A stretch of DNA of 64,000 nucleotides, from assembly GCF_017814945.1 (NCBI RefSeq), contig NZ_JAGIPX010000010.1, positions 128-64,127 on the forward strand. Reading direction: 5' to 3'. Shown in pieces: positions 8,453-17,521 of the stretch. Source of the DNA: Paraburkholderia sp. LEh10. Its GTDB lineage: Bacteria > Pseudomonadota > Gammaproteobacteria > Burkholderiales > Burkholderiaceae. Position 1 is the stretch's first letter. Each line of letters begins with the position of its first letter. A program made the position numbers and the translations under genes. Under the pieces are notes generated by a model. That model was not told the origin of the DNA. It did not search any database and saw nothing but the letters and a program-made list of their open reading frames with translations.

Positions 8453-9552
8453 GGCGCCCCCGTACTGGTGACGCCCGGCGTGCCCGGCGCGGCGGCCGGC
8501 TCGCTGGCCGCGTCGAACGCATCGCCTTGCCACAGCGCATGCAGCAGCGCGCCGTCGAGCCGCCCGCCGCGATACGTCGCGCCGCTTTCGAGACTGCTGG
8601 CCCACACCTCGGCGGGCGCGAACAGCGACGGATCGATCTGATAGAAGTCGTGGTTGAACGACGCGAAGATGTCGGCGAACGGCCGTCCGTAGTCGCGCGA
8701 GTTCGACGACGGCAATTCGGCCGCGAGCCGCCGCGCGGTGGCGTCGCGGGTCACGGTCAGATGCACGCGCCCGCCGTAGAGGATCGCGTCGTTGGTGCGG
8801 CCCATCGCGGCAAGCGCATCGGGCGCGGGCGGCGGCAGCGGCGCGGTGCCGCTCGCTTCGACGATCTCGCCGAGCGGCACGCCGAGCACATGTGTCTTGT
8901 GCAGCGCGACTTCGACCACGCGCGCGACGATCTGCACCGTGCCCGCGACAGACTGTGTCGGCGTGACGATCACGGTCAGCCGCTCGGGCGCGAGAGCGCA
9001 GTCGCCGGCGATTTTTTCGAGCACCGCTTGCGGCGGCGGCTGGCCGACTTCCATCACGAGCACGCCCGCGTCATGGACGTCGCGATAGCCGAGCTCGTCG
9101 AAAAGCGTCTCCTTGCCGGCTAGCGCGCGCGCCGGGCCCGAGCCGAGCGAAAAGAACTTGTTGCCGTGGTTCTGCTCGCGCGTCGCCGAAAGGCTCCAGC
9201 CCGCGTACTGGCTGCCGAGGCAGGCGAGCACGGGCGCGGACGTGTGGACTTCGATCGTCGCAGGCCAGAGCGGCTCGTGCTCGCTGCTCGCGCGCGTCTC
9301 GACGCGGCCGAGGCCGCCCATGCAGATGCGCGCGATCATCACGCCCGCTTCGACGCCGCCCGCTGCCGCGACGCCCGCATCGACGATCGTCGGCCCGAAC
9401 GCGTGGCGCGACGACGCGATGCGCAGCCGCGCCGCGTCGATGAGCAATTGCGCGACGAGCGGCGCGGCGAGCGCGTTGACGCTGGGCGCGTCGCGGGCGA
9501 TGGGCGGCGACGCGCTGCCGCCGGATTCAGCCGTGTGTGTCGACGAGTTCAT
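8449..9552 (-). CDS. mch: Methenyl-H4MPT cyclohydrolase
   Basis: 367 residues of the Mch family, which hydrolyses methenyl-H4MPT to 5-formyl-H4MPT. Family blocks include SVNALAAPLVAQLLIDA, HAFGPTIVDAGVAAAGG, GSGPARALAGKE, NDAILYGGRVHLTV and DYGRPFADIFASFNHDFYQ. Both ends carry short Ala/Pro-rich tails that are probably disordered. It overlaps the next upstream gene by 26 bases and the downstream ATP-grasp gene by 4, so this stretch is one operon. Confidence 0.96.
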   Translation of the reverse strand: MNSSTHTAESGGSASPPIARDAPSVNALAAPLVAQLLIDAARLRIASSRHAFGPTIVDAGVAAAGGVEAGVMIARICMGGLGRVETRASSEHEPLWPATIEVHTSAPVLACLGSQYAGWSLSATREQNHGNKFFSLGSGPARALAGKETLFDELGYRDVHDAGVLVMEVGQPPPQAVLEKIAGDCALAPERLTVIVTPTQSVAGTVQIVARVVEVALHKTHVLGVPLGEIVEASGTAPLPPPAPDALAAMGRTNDAILYGGRVHLTVTRDATARRLAAELPSSNSRDYGRPFADIFASFNHDFYQIDPSLFAPAEVWASSLESGATYRGGRLDGALLHALWQGDAFDAASEPAAAPGTPGVTSTGAP

Positions 9553-10771
9553 GGCAGGGCTCGGTACGGGTGTCGATGGTTGGCGAAAGACGTTGCAGCA
9601 GGCGTTGCGTGTGGCGTTGCAGTTCGCGTGACAGCGCGGCCGTCGAGTCGCCCGTCACGAGCACTGTGCAGACGGGCTGGCCCGCTTCGATCCGCGTGCC
9701 CCGGTTCGGAATGTCGTGGCAGACGGGGTCGACGAAGAGGGTGTCGCTCAAGCGGCGCGTGACGCTCAGCGTGTGGGCTGCGAAGACGACCTGTTGTGCG
9801 ACGCGGCATTGCGGCGCGCCGTTGCGCCCGCCGGGCAGGCGCTCGTGCAGGCAGGCGTCGATATGCGCGGCGACGAGGCCGCGCGGCCATGCATCGCGCG
9901 ATGCGCGCTCGTACAGCGCCATCGTCGACGACGGGCGCGCGTTGATTTCGAGCACGCTGATCGCGTCGCCGTCCAGCAGAAAATCGAGGCTGTTGAGTCC
10001 GCGCAGGCTGGCGCGCGCGGCAATCGAGCGGACGGCGTAATCGATCTGCCCGGCGATCCGGGCGGGCAGATCGACGGGCCCGAGCGACCCCGCGTGCACA
10101 TACGGCAACGCGCCGCTCGCGATGCAGCGGTGCTCCGCAAAGCCGACGATCGATACTTCGCGCCGCGCAGCGAGAAAGAGCGCCGACATCGGCAGTCCCT
10201 TTTGCACACGCTGAAAATAGCCGGACGAATGTTCGTCTGCATTGCCGAGCGGAACAACATGTGTGCCGCCGCAGCCATCAGCGTGCTTGCGCAGCCATCC
10301 TCCGGGGTGTGCGGGCCGCTCGAAGGCGACCTCGGGATGCGCGATGCCAAGCTCGTCGAGCAACGCGAAGAAGCGCGCCGGATCGCGCACCGTGGCCGTC
10401 GCGTGCGCATCGCTGCCGATCAGCCGCGGCAGGCGTGACATGCGGTGCAGCGCGGCCAGATGGGGCTCCGTGCCGCTGCCCGCAATCAAGCCCAACAGGC
10501 GCGGCAGCCGTGTGACCCGCTCGAGCGCGGCGTGCAATTTGTCGGGATCGATCGACAGACGGGCGCCGCCGATATCGATCCACAGCTTCGCGTAACGGCG
10601 TGTGTCGCGGTCGCCGAACACGTCGAGCGCCGCCACCTGATAGCCCGCCTGCGCGGCGGACTGCGCCAGCATGCGCGCGGACAGGCCCGCGACCGCGACG
10701 AACGGCGTGCATGCGGCAACACGCGCACGCGCTGCGGCAAGGCGGCCCGTCATCACGGACGATGCGTGCAT
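9527..10771 (-). CDS. Second ATP-grasp protein of the H4MPT cluster
   Basis: 414 residues. An N-terminal Rossmann-like part (VAVAGLSARMLAQSAAQAGY) precedes an ATP-grasp core (GGWLRKHADGCGGTHV, SALFLAARREVSIVGF, LNSLDFLLDGDAISVLEINA, with the final E-x-N metal motif) and a C-terminal extension of about 110 residues. Related proteins in methylotrophs belong to the methylofuran/H4MPT synthesis set and resemble tyramine-glutamate ligases; the assignment to a step is inference. It lies 16 bases after mtdB and overlaps mch, so it is in the same operon. Confidence 0.82.
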   Translation of the reverse strand: MHASSVMTGRLAAARARVAACTPFVAVAGLSARMLAQSAAQAGYQVAALDVFGDRDTRRYAKLWIDIGGARLSIDPDKLHAALERVTRLPRLLGLIAGSGTEPHLAALHRMSRLPRLIGSDAHATATVRDPARFFALLDELGIAHPEVAFERPAHPGGWLRKHADGCGGTHVVPLGNADEHSSGYFQRVQKGLPMSALFLAARREVSIVGFAEHRCIASGALPYVHAGSLGPVDLPARIAGQIDYAVRSIAARASLRGLNSLDFLLDGDAISVLEINARPSSTMALYERASRDAWPRGLVAAHIDACLHERLPGGRNGAPQCRVAQQVVFAAHTLSVTRRLSDTLFVDPVCHDIPNRGTRIEAGQPVCTVLVTGDSTAALSRELQRHTQRLLQRLSPTIDTRTEPCHELVDTHG

Positions 10772-10787
10772 CGTATCGCCTCCTGCG

Positions 10788-11714
10788 CTAGCTGCGCTCG
10801 GCGACGACCGCGCGCGCTTCGTCGAATGCTTCCGCGAAGCCCAGATAGGCGGCCTTGCCCGCCGTTCGCATGCGCGTGAACAGACGATGTTCGACCTGGT
10901 ACTTCACGTTGCCGATCGCCAGTGCGCCGATGCCGATCGCGTCGGGCCGCGCCGCGCCCGCGAGCGGCTTGCCGTCGTCCATCACGTTGACGCCCGCGAT
11001 GCCCTCGGGCGGCACGGCGTTGACGTCGGCGGCGATCACCAGCCGCTGTGCCTGTGCGAGATCGGCGGCGCTCACGATCTGCACTCCCGCTGCCGCCGTC
11101 GCGAAGACGATATCCGCGTGTGCGAGCGCGGCGTGCAGCGACTCGCGCGTGCCCGTGCCCAGGCCCGACGTCTTGACGCCGAACCGCTCGTCGATGTCCT
11201 GGCTCGCGCGCTGGGCGCGCGCCGCGTCGGAATGGCTCGCGATCACGACCTGTGCGCCGAGCGTCGCGGAGATCGCCGCGGTGACACGGCCCACCGCGCC
11301 CGTGCCGCCGAGGACCAGCACCTGCTTGCCCTTGAACTCGTCGCCGTACTGCGCTTTCAGATGTGCCTCGACGAGCGCGACGAGCGCCGCTGACGTCGTG
11401 TACGCGCCGCTCGGGTCGGCGAACACGGAGACTTCGAACGGCGGCACCATCGCTTCGCGCGCGCGTTCGAGCATGTCGGCGGCGAGCATCACGTCGCGCC
11501 CGCCGATGAAGATGCCCGTGCGCGACACGCCTTTCGGGCCGCGCGAAAAGATGGCGTCCTGGGTCAGCTGCACGACGTTGCGCACGTCGACGTCGCAGTA
11601 CGGCACGAGAATCTGATAACCGGCATCGGCCGCCATGTTGACGTCGAACGGACTCATCTGCGGCGTCGGCGTGAACATGTGCAGGATGTAAGGCCTTTCA
11701 GTGGTTTGGGACAT
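10788..11714 (-). CDS. mtdB: NAD(P)-dependent methylene-H4MPT dehydrogenase
   Basis: 308 residues. MtdB oxidises methylene-H4MPT to methenyl-H4MPT between Fae and Mch. The N-terminus (YILHMFTPTPQMSPFDVNMA) is family-typical, and the Rossmann domain shows VLVLGGTGAVGRVTAAI as the dinucleotide loop. Later blocks DIVFATAAAGVQIV and AADVNAVPPEGIAGV fit the same family. The product is NADH or NADPH; which is preferred cannot be told from sequence alone. The ATG at 11714 leaves a 93-base gap to the upstream RFAP synthase gene. Confidence 0.96.
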   Translation of the reverse strand: MSQTTERPYILHMFTPTPQMSPFDVNMAADAGYQILVPYCDVDVRNVVQLTQDAIFSRGPKGVSRTGIFIGGRDVMLAADMLERAREAMVPPFEVSVFADPSGAYTTSAALVALVEAHLKAQYGDEFKGKQVLVLGGTGAVGRVTAAISATLGAQVVIASHSDAARAQRASQDIDERFGVKTSGLGTGTRESLHAALAHADIVFATAAAGVQIVSAADLAQAQRLVIAADVNAVPPEGIAGVNVMDDGKPLAGAARPDAIGIGALAIGNVKYQVEHRLFTRMRTAGKAAYLGFAEAFDEARAVVAERS

Positions 11715-11807
11715 GGCGTCGGCTCATTCGTAGTCGGTAGCGGGGCGTGCGCGACGGGCTGGCGCGCACTCATTCGATCCAGCGGCGGGCGCGGGCCGTC
11801 CGGCTCA

Positions 11808-12878
11808 TCATGCGTCGATGCCGAAGTGCGGCTGCTGCACGGCATAGAAGCGCGCGCCGTGATTGCGGCCGCGCGTGACGGAGCACACGATGCCGGGAAA
11901 TGCGCGCGTCGCCGCGCGCGCTGCCGCAAGCGCTTCATCGGCGTGGCGCGAGCTTTGCACGATCGCAAAGCCTGTCGGTCCCCACGAGCTCTGGCCGACG
12001 CCCGCGTGCTGTTTCGCGGCGATGGCCTGCATCGCCGCCGCGACGGCAGGGCTCGAATAGACACCGCCCTGCACGGGCGCGAAATATCCGCCGATCGACT
12101 GCTGGATCGCGGTGACACCCGCGGCGAACGCGTCGAAGTCGGATTGCGCGATGCCGGGCAGCACGCGCATCAGCAACTGATGACAGACGCGCGCGGCCAG
12201 CGCCTCGGGGAAGGGCGGCAGTGCGGCGAGGCCGCGCCGCTCTTCGTCGCCATGCAGACCTGCGCGCGTGGTGTCGTCGATCAGCACGATGCGCCAGTCG
12301 TCGGGAAACGGCTGGCGTGAGACGAGCGGCGGCAACGCGGCCGCGTGCGCCTCGCGCGATCCCGCGCGTGCCGGTGAAGACGTCGTCGCGCGGCCGGGAC
12401 CGCCGTCGACGATCAGTCCGCCGTGATCGAAACCCAGCACGCCGATGCCGGAGCGCGCGCCTCGCCCGAGCCGTTGCGCGAGTTCCGCCGTCGTCGCGCA
12501 AATGCCGGCGAGGCGCGCGTATGCGGTGCCCACGGCCAGCGCGAGCTGCGTGCCGGAGCCGATGCCGCAGTGCGGGCGCGCGGCCTGGTCGAGTTCGATC
12601 GAAGCGGGCGGGCCGCCGTATGCGTCGTGCAGCAGTGCGAGGTAGCGGGCGATGCGCTCGTGCTGCGCGTCGGTGAGCGCGCCTTCGACACGCATGTCGT
12701 CGGCGTGCCGCGCGGTGACGCGCGTGCCACATCCTTCGATGACAAGGCCGACGCTGCCGAACGCGCGTCCGAGCGAGCCGCCGGGATCGAGAAAGCCCAT
12801 ATGCAGCCGGCCGGGTGCTTCCACGGTGATCGCCGAGATGGCAGGCAGGGCCGACGAGCGTTCGGATGGCATCCGCAT
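11808..12878 (-). CDS. Beta-ribofuranosylaminobenzene 5'-phosphate synthase (beta-RFAP synthase)
   Basis: 356 residues of the GHMP-kinase-like fold. Beta-RFAP synthase joins 4-hydroxybenzoate or p-aminobenzoate to PRPP, the first committed step of H4MPT synthesis. Visible are the start EAPGRLHMGFLDPGGSLGR, CGIGSGTQLALAVGTAYARL (glycine-rich loop), GVLGFDHGGLIVDGG and SSWGPTGFAIV. I set the start at ATG 12878, where GGAAG lies 7 bases upstream; an ATG two codons later is possible. The frame stays open to 13205, but that part is a translated 11-bp repeat and not conserved. Confidence 0.9.
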   Translation of the reverse strand: MRMPSERSSALPAISAITVEAPGRLHMGFLDPGGSLGRAFGSVGLVIEGCGTRVTARHADDMRVEGALTDAQHERIARYLALLHDAYGGPPASIELDQAARPHCGIGSGTQLALAVGTAYARLAGICATTAELAQRLGRGARSGIGVLGFDHGGLIVDGGPGRATTSSPARAGSREAHAAALPPLVSRQPFPDDWRIVLIDDTTRAGLHGDEERRGLAALPPFPEALAARVCHQLLMRVLPGIAQSDFDAFAAGVTAIQQSIGGYFAPVQGGVYSSPAVAAAMQAIAAKQHAGVGQSSWGPTGFAIVQSSRHADEALAAARAATRAFPGIVCSVTRGRNHGARFYAVQQPHFGIDA

Positions 12879-13059
12879 GCGAAAGCTTCCTTTTCGAATG
12901 TGCATGGGTACGGCCTGATGTACCGCCGCAGCGGTGCGCGGCATCCAGGTCTCAGGCAAGAGCCGTACCATTGGCGCTGCGGCGCGGGCGGGCGTGCGTG
13001 CGCGCGCTCGCGGGCGCTGGCGCACGTGCGCGGCGGAACGTGGCATGGACGCGGGCGCA

Positions 13060-13136
13060 ACGCGGCATGAGCGCGGCATGTACGCGGCATGAGCGCGGCA
13101 TGAGCGCGGCATGAACGCGGCATGAACGCGGCATGG
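13060..13136. repeat. Seven tandem copies of an 11-bp repeat
   Basis: Seven units of RCGCGGCATGA (last base variable) occur without gaps. They lie 180 bases before the beta-RFAP synthase gene, in the 415-base gap to the pterin dehydratase-like gene. Because 11 is not a multiple of 3, the reading frame rotates along the array, giving fake MPRSCRAHA-type peptides on the minus strand. Confidence 0.9.
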
Positions 13137-13293
13137 CGCGCGCTCGCCGCGACATCGCGTGTCAGATGCGGCACAGCGATGGGCGGCGGCGTGACGGCGT
13201 GTCACGCGCCGCCGCCGAGGCAGCCGACGGCCTCAAGCCGCATCGACGCCGCATCGAACCCGAATCAAAGCCTCGAAAGCCGCCGATGCGCCG

Positions 13294-13680
13294 TCAAGCC
13301 TTCGGCGCGTCGTACTTGATATAGCGGAAGCGCTGATCGTCCGACGGTGTGCCTTCGAGCGGCCCGCCTTCCTTGCCCGGCTGCCACTGGATCACTTCCT
13401 CGATCTTGCGGGCGAGCGCGAAGTCCTTGTCGGTGATCCCCTTCGCGGAATGCGTCTTCAGCTTGACGACGACAAATGCATACGACACGGTCAGATCCGG
13501 GTGATGCCACGCCGCCTCGGCGAGATGGCCGACCGTGTTGACGACCATCAGTGTGCCCTTCCAGCTTTCCGTGCGGTATTTGCGCCGCAGCCAGCCGTCC
13601 TCCATATACCAGTGCTGCAACGGACCTTCGAGTTTCTTCTGGACTTCCTCGTCGGAATACACCTGTTCGCTTTGCGCCAT
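13294..13680 (-). CDS. 4a-hydroxytetrahydropterin dehydratase (PCD/DCoH-like)
   Basis: 128 residues, similar to pterin-4a-carbinolamine dehydratases. The active-site region is present as AAWHHPDLTVSYAFVVVKLK, with the His59-His60-Pro pair and His77 in KTHSAKGITDKDFALA. It is longer at both ends than the usual 100-110 residue enzyme. No phenylalanine hydroxylase gene is nearby, and it stands in the H4MPT/xox island, so a role in pterin cofactor synthesis or repair is more likely than phenylalanine metabolism (inference). The start at 13680 follows a GGAGG-like stretch. It is divergent from xoxF. Confidence 0.85.
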   Translation of the reverse strand: MAQSEQVYSDEEVQKKLEGPLQHWYMEDGWLRRKYRTESWKGTLMVVNTVGHLAEAAWHHPDLTVSYAFVVVKLKTHSAKGITDKDFALARKIEEVIQWQPGKEGGPLEGTPSDDQRFRYIKYDAPKA

Positions 13681-14059
13681 GGCGGACCTCCGCTCGTCTC
13701 GTGAGATGGGTGTCGCATAGGGAAGCTTAGTCCCCGTATCCGGTTTGCAAAGCAGGATCGCGAAATGGCTGACAGGCGGCCATCAGGCACGGATGCGACC
13801 CCGCTGATGTATTGCGTATCTGACACAGAATGTCCCGCCGTCCGTGGCGAAGCGCCACACGTTGACGCCGGCAGGCCGCATGGCGCCGCGCCGCATCGAC
13901 CGGCATGGAATATGCAAACCGCCGTCATACGCATGAGCCGGGCAATGGACCCGGCGCAGCTCAGGCGTTACCTGCATCCAGAGGCGCGGCTGGAGCACAC
14001 GGTAGCGTGTCATCGGTAACTGGACGGATTCAACCCAGTATCACCCATCTGGAGGAGAC
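13681..14059. other. Divergent intergenic region before xoxF
   Basis: 379 bases between the PCD-like gene and xoxF. It must hold the xox promoter(s), but I found no convincing -35/-10 or sigma-54 element and no clear operator palindrome. GGAGGA at about 14051 is the xoxF ribosome binding site. Confidence 0.5.
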
Positions 14060-15880
14060 ATGAACGTACGCACCCTGGTTCTCGGACTGGCGGTGTTGGT
14101 TGCGACGGCGCTGAACTCGTTCCTGGCTTATGCCGATCCGCAACTGGACTCGCTGATCAAGAACCCATCGAACTGGGCGGCGCAGGCAGGTGACTATTCG
14201 AATCACCGCTACAGCCCGCTCAAGCAGATCAACGAAGGCAATGTCGGCAAGCTGCAAGTCGCATGGACGATGTCGACGGGCGTGCTGCGCGGTCACGAAG
14301 GCTCGCCCCTCGTGATCGGCGACACGATGTATATCCACTCGCCGTTCCCCAACAAGGTCATCGCGGTCAACCTGAAGGACCAGACCTTCCTGTGGCAGTA
14401 CGAGCCGAAGCAGGACGCTGCCGTGATTTCCGTGATGTGCTGCGACACCGTCAACCGCGGGCTCGCGTATGGCGACGGCAAGATCTTCCTGCAACAGGCC
14501 GACACAACGCTCGTCGCGCTGAACGCGAAGACAGGCGAAGTCGTGTGGAAGGCGCAGAACGGCAATCCGAAGGCGGGTGAAACCAACACCAATGCGCCGC
14601 ACGTATTCGGCGACAAGGTGCTGACGGGCATCTCCGGTGGAGAGTTCGGCGTGCGCGGCCGCCTGATCGCCTATGACATCAAGACGGGCAAGGAAGTGTG
14701 GAAGGCCTACAGCACAGGGCCCGACAACGAGATGCTGCTCGACCCGCAGCAGACGATGACCTGGGCCGACGGCAAGTTGCAGCCCGTCGGCGCGGACTCG
14801 TCGATCAAGAGCTGGAAGGGCGATCAGTGGAAGCTCGGCGGCGGCACCACATGGGGCTGGTACGCGTGGGACCCGAAGCTCAACCTTGTCTACTACGGCA
14901 CGGGCAATCCGGGCACGTGGAATCCGACGCAGCGCCCCGGCGACAACAGATGGTCGATGTCGATCTTCGCACGCGATCTGAATACGGGGAAGGCGAAGTG
15001 GGTCTATCAGATGACGCCGCACGACGAATGGGATTATGACGGCGTCAACGAAATGATCCTCTCCGACATTCCGATGAACGGCAAGAAGGTGCCCGCCATC
15101 GTGCACTTCGACCGCAACGGCTTCGGCTATACGCTGAATCGCGAAACGGGCGAACTGCTGGTCGCGAGCAAGTACGACCCGGCCGTGAACTGGGCTGATC
15201 GCGTCGATCTGCAAAGCGGCCTGCCGATCCGCAACGCTGCCTACTCGACGCAAAAGGCGGGTCCCGATCACAACGTCAAGGGCATTTGCCCGGCGGCGCT
15301 CGGATCGAAGGACGAGCAGCCGGCCGCGTTCGATCCGTCGTCGAACCTGTTCCTCGTGCCGACCAACCACGTCTGCATGGACTACGAGCCGTTCGACGTC
15401 GATTACGTGTCGGGTCAGCCGTATGTAGGCGCGACGCTGTCGATGTATCCCGGTCCTAACGAAAACGGCGCGATGGGCAACTTCATCGCGTGGGATGCGG
15501 CGAAGGGCAAGATCGTCTGGTCGAAGCCCGAGCGCTTCTCCGTGTGGTCGGGCGCGCTCGCCACGGCAGGCGGCATCGTCTTCTACGGCACGCTGGAAGG
15601 CTACATCAAGGCAGTGCGCATCAAGGACGGCAAGGAGCTGTGGAAGTTCAAGACGCCGTCGGGGATTATCGGCAACGTCTTCACGTATGAGTATCAGGGC
15701 AAGCAGTACGTCGGCGTGTATTCGGGCATCGGCGGCTGGGCGGGCATCGGCATGGCGGCCGGCCTCGAAAAGTCGACGGAAGGCCTGGGCGCCGTCGGCG
15801 GCTACCGCGCGCTGGCGAAGTACACGGCGCTTGGCGGCACGCTGTTCATCTTCGCCATTCCGGGCGGAACGAACGGCTGA
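14060..15880 (+). CDS. xoxF: Lanthanide-dependent methanol dehydrogenase, XoxF type
   Basis: 606 residues with a Sec signal peptide (cleavage near AYA-DPQ) and the eight-bladed PQQ propeller. Oxidises methanol to formaldehyde in the periplasm, passing electrons to a cytochrome c. Key residues in precursor numbering: vicinal Cys127-Cys128 ([10 protein letters not shown]), metal ligands Glu195 (ISGGEFG) and Asn283 (GTGNPG), catalytic Asp325 and the extra Asp327 in [10 protein letters not shown]. That second Asp is the hallmark of rare-earth XoxF enzymes rather than calcium MxaF. Sequence blocks such as [18 protein letters not shown] and [10 protein letters not shown] favour the XoxF5 clade. No mxaI is present. 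Confidence 0.97.
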   Translation: MNVRTLVLGLAVLVATALNSFLAYADPQLDSLIKNPSNWAAQAGDYSNHRYSPLKQINEGNVGKLQVAWTMSTGVLRGHEGSPLVIGDTMYIHSPFPNKVIAVNLKDQTFLWQYEPKQDAAVISVMCCDTVNRGLAYGDGKIFLQQADTTLVALNAKTGEVVWKAQNGNPKAGETNTNAPHVFGDKVLTGISGGEFGVRGRLIAYDIKTGKEVWKAYSTGPDNEMLLDPQQTMTWADGKLQPVGADSSIKSWKGDQWKLGGGTTWGWYAWDPKLNLVYYGTGNPGTWNPTQRPGDNRWSMSIFARDLNTGKAKWVYQMTPHDEWDYDGVNEMILSDIPMNGKKVPAIVHFDRNGFGYTLNRETGELLVASKYDPAVNWADRVDLQSGLPIRNAAYSTQKAGPDHNVKGICPAALGSKDEQPAAFDPSSNLFLVPTNHVCMDYEPFDVDYVSGQPYVGATLSMYPGPNENGAMGNFIAWDAAKGKIVWSKPERFSVWSGALATAGGIVFYGTLEGYIKAVRIKDGKELWKFKTPSGIIGNVFTYEYQGKQYVGVYSGIGGWAGIGMAAGLEKSTEGLGAVGGYRALAKYTALGGTLFIFAIPGGTNG

Positions 15881-16080
15881 ACGCGAACGCCGTCCGGCAG
15901 TTTCGCAGCAGTAACGCGGCCGAAGGCGCCTGCACGCGGTCTTCGGCTGTGACAAAACATCGAACGGGCGCCGGCGGCGCGCCGCATGCGCGCCGCACGG
16001 CCGCCTGGTTGCAGTCGAAGAGCAGCTTCAATCGGGATCACGCCCCCATGTAGCGTGATCGCAAAAAGGGAGACGAACGC

Positions 16081-16518
16081 ATGAAAGGCCGCGTTGTGCT
16101 GTCGCTTGCAGGTGCGTCACTGGTGTTGTGCGCTTTACCTGTTGTCATGACCGAAAGCTGGGGGCAGTCGTCGGACGCGCCCCAGGTCCAGAAGGTCGCC
16201 TACAAGGTCGTCGACGGCAACAAGGTCGACAACGATACGCTGCTGGGATGGAAGACCTGGCGCGCGCTCGCCTGTGAACGCTGCCACGGCGCAAAGCAGG
16301 AAGGCCTTGTCGGTCCGTCGCTGATCGAAGCCTTCAAGACGCTGGACAAGAACGAGTTTCATCGCACCGTGTTCGGCGGGCGGGTCGACAAGGGCATGCC
16401 CGACTTCAGTACGAGCCAGATGATGCAGAAGAACTGGGAAAACCTCTACGCGTACCTGAAGGGCCGCTCCGACGGCAAGATTGAGCCAGGCGACCTGAAG
16501 GCGATCGATGCAAAGTGA
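16081..16518 (+). CDS. xoxG: Cytochrome c of the Xox system
   Basis: 145 residues: signal peptide (about 1-29, ending near WGQS), then one class I haem c domain with CERCH at 65-69 and a likely Met ligand in DKGMPDFST. It should accept electrons from XoxF in the periplasm. It is 200 bases after xoxF and 88 bases before xoxJ on the same strand. Named by position and haem motif; the cytochrome itself is small and divergent, as is common for XoxG. Confidence 0.9.
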   Translation: MKGRVVLSLAGASLVLCALPVVMTESWGQSSDAPQVQKVAYKVVDGNKVDNDTLLGWKTWRALACERCHGAKQEGLVGPSLIEAFKTLDKNEFHRTVFGGRVDKGMPDFSTSQMMQKNWENLYAYLKGRSDGKIEPGDLKAIDAK

Positions 16519-16606
16519 GCACAGTGACCTCGTGCGATGCTGCGTGACGCGCCGTCGTGAGATGGATCGCGCCGCGCTTCGCATGACGCAAACCCAGGAG
16601 ACCGTC

Positions 16607-17521
16607 ATGTCCGATCGCAGAAATTCCGCCGTCCGAGTTGCCTGTGCCACGCTGGCGCTCTGCTGCGCCTGGGCGCTCACGCCTTGTGCTCGCGCGCAGG
16701 GCACAAACGCGCCGGATCTGCCGAACAACGACGGCGCGGACAAGGTGCTGCGCGTATGCGCGGACCCGAACAACATGCCGTTGTCGAACGACAAAGGCGA
16801 GGGCTATGAGAACAAGATCGCGGCCGCGATGGCCAAAGACTTCGGCTACCAGCTCGAATACACGTATTTTCCGCAGCGCATGGGTTTCGTGCGCCATACG
16901 CTGCGCGACAAGGTGCCCAACACCGAGCAGTTCAAATGCGACCTCATCATCGGAGTGCCGCACGGCTACGACATGACATCGACGACGCGGCCCTGGCTGC
17001 ATTCGACGTACGCGATGGTGTTCGTCAAGCGCCCCGAGTTCGCGAATATCAACACGCCGTCCGATCTGCTGAAGCTGCCGCCCGACCAGCTCAAGAAGCT
17101 CAGGCTCGGCATTTTTTCGCAGACGCCCGCTGTCGACTGGCTGCTGACCAACAATCTGATCGACCAGGCGGTGTCGTATCAGGCGCAAAGCGGCGACCCG
17201 AATGCGTTCCCCGGCGAGATGATCCAGCATGACCTCGCGAAGGGCAATGTCGATGCCGTGTTCATCTGGGGGCCGATTGCGGGCTACTTCGCGAAGCGCG
17301 AAGGCGATCGCGTGAAGCTCGTGCCATTTCCGCCGCAGCAGGGCATCCGTTTCGACTATGAAATCTCGATGGGCGTGCGCTATGGCGAGAAGGCGTGGCG
17401 GGACAAGATCGACCAGTGGATCGGCTCGCATCAGGACACGATCAATCAGATTCTGATCAGCTACGAGGTGCCGCTGCTGCCGCTGGCGAGCGCGCCCGTC
17501 GCATCGGAAGCGCCGAAATGA
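16607..17521 (+). CDS. xoxJ: Periplasmic solute-binding-like protein XoxJ
   Basis: 304 residues: signal peptide (to about CARA-QG) and a type II periplasmic binding fold. The family motif VLRVCADPNNMPLSNDKGEG is present at the start of the mature protein, and FIWGPIAGYFAK lies near the C-terminus. MxaJ/XoxJ proteins help activate or assemble the PQQ dehydrogenase rather than feed a transporter. ATG 16607 has AGGAG 7 bases upstream; the frame extends to 16508 but only over noncoding sequence. The stop overlaps the next ATG (ATGA). Confidence 0.93.
   Translation: MSDRRNSAVRVACATLALCCAWALTPCARAQGTNAPDLPNNDGADKVLRVCADPNNMPLSNDKGEGYENKIAAAMAKDFGYQLEYTYFPQRMGFVRHTLRDKVPNTEQFKCDLIIGVPHGYDMTSTTRPWLHSTYAMVFVKRPEFANINTPSDLLKLPPDQLKKLRLGIFSQTPAVDWLLTNNLIDQAVSYQAQSGDPNAFPGEMIQHDLAKGNVDAVFIWGPIAGYFAKREGDRVKLVPFPPQQGIRFDYEISMGVRYGEKAWRDKIDQWIGSHQDTINQILISYEVPLLPLASAPVASEAPK

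Noticed and set aside
12879..13205. N-terminal extension of beta-RFAP synthase with MPRSCRAHA repeats
   Set aside because: Product of the 11-bp repeat array read through; good ribosome site exists at 12878.
14030..15955. 641-residue minus-strand ORF
   Set aside because: Antisense of xoxF with no protein-like motifs.
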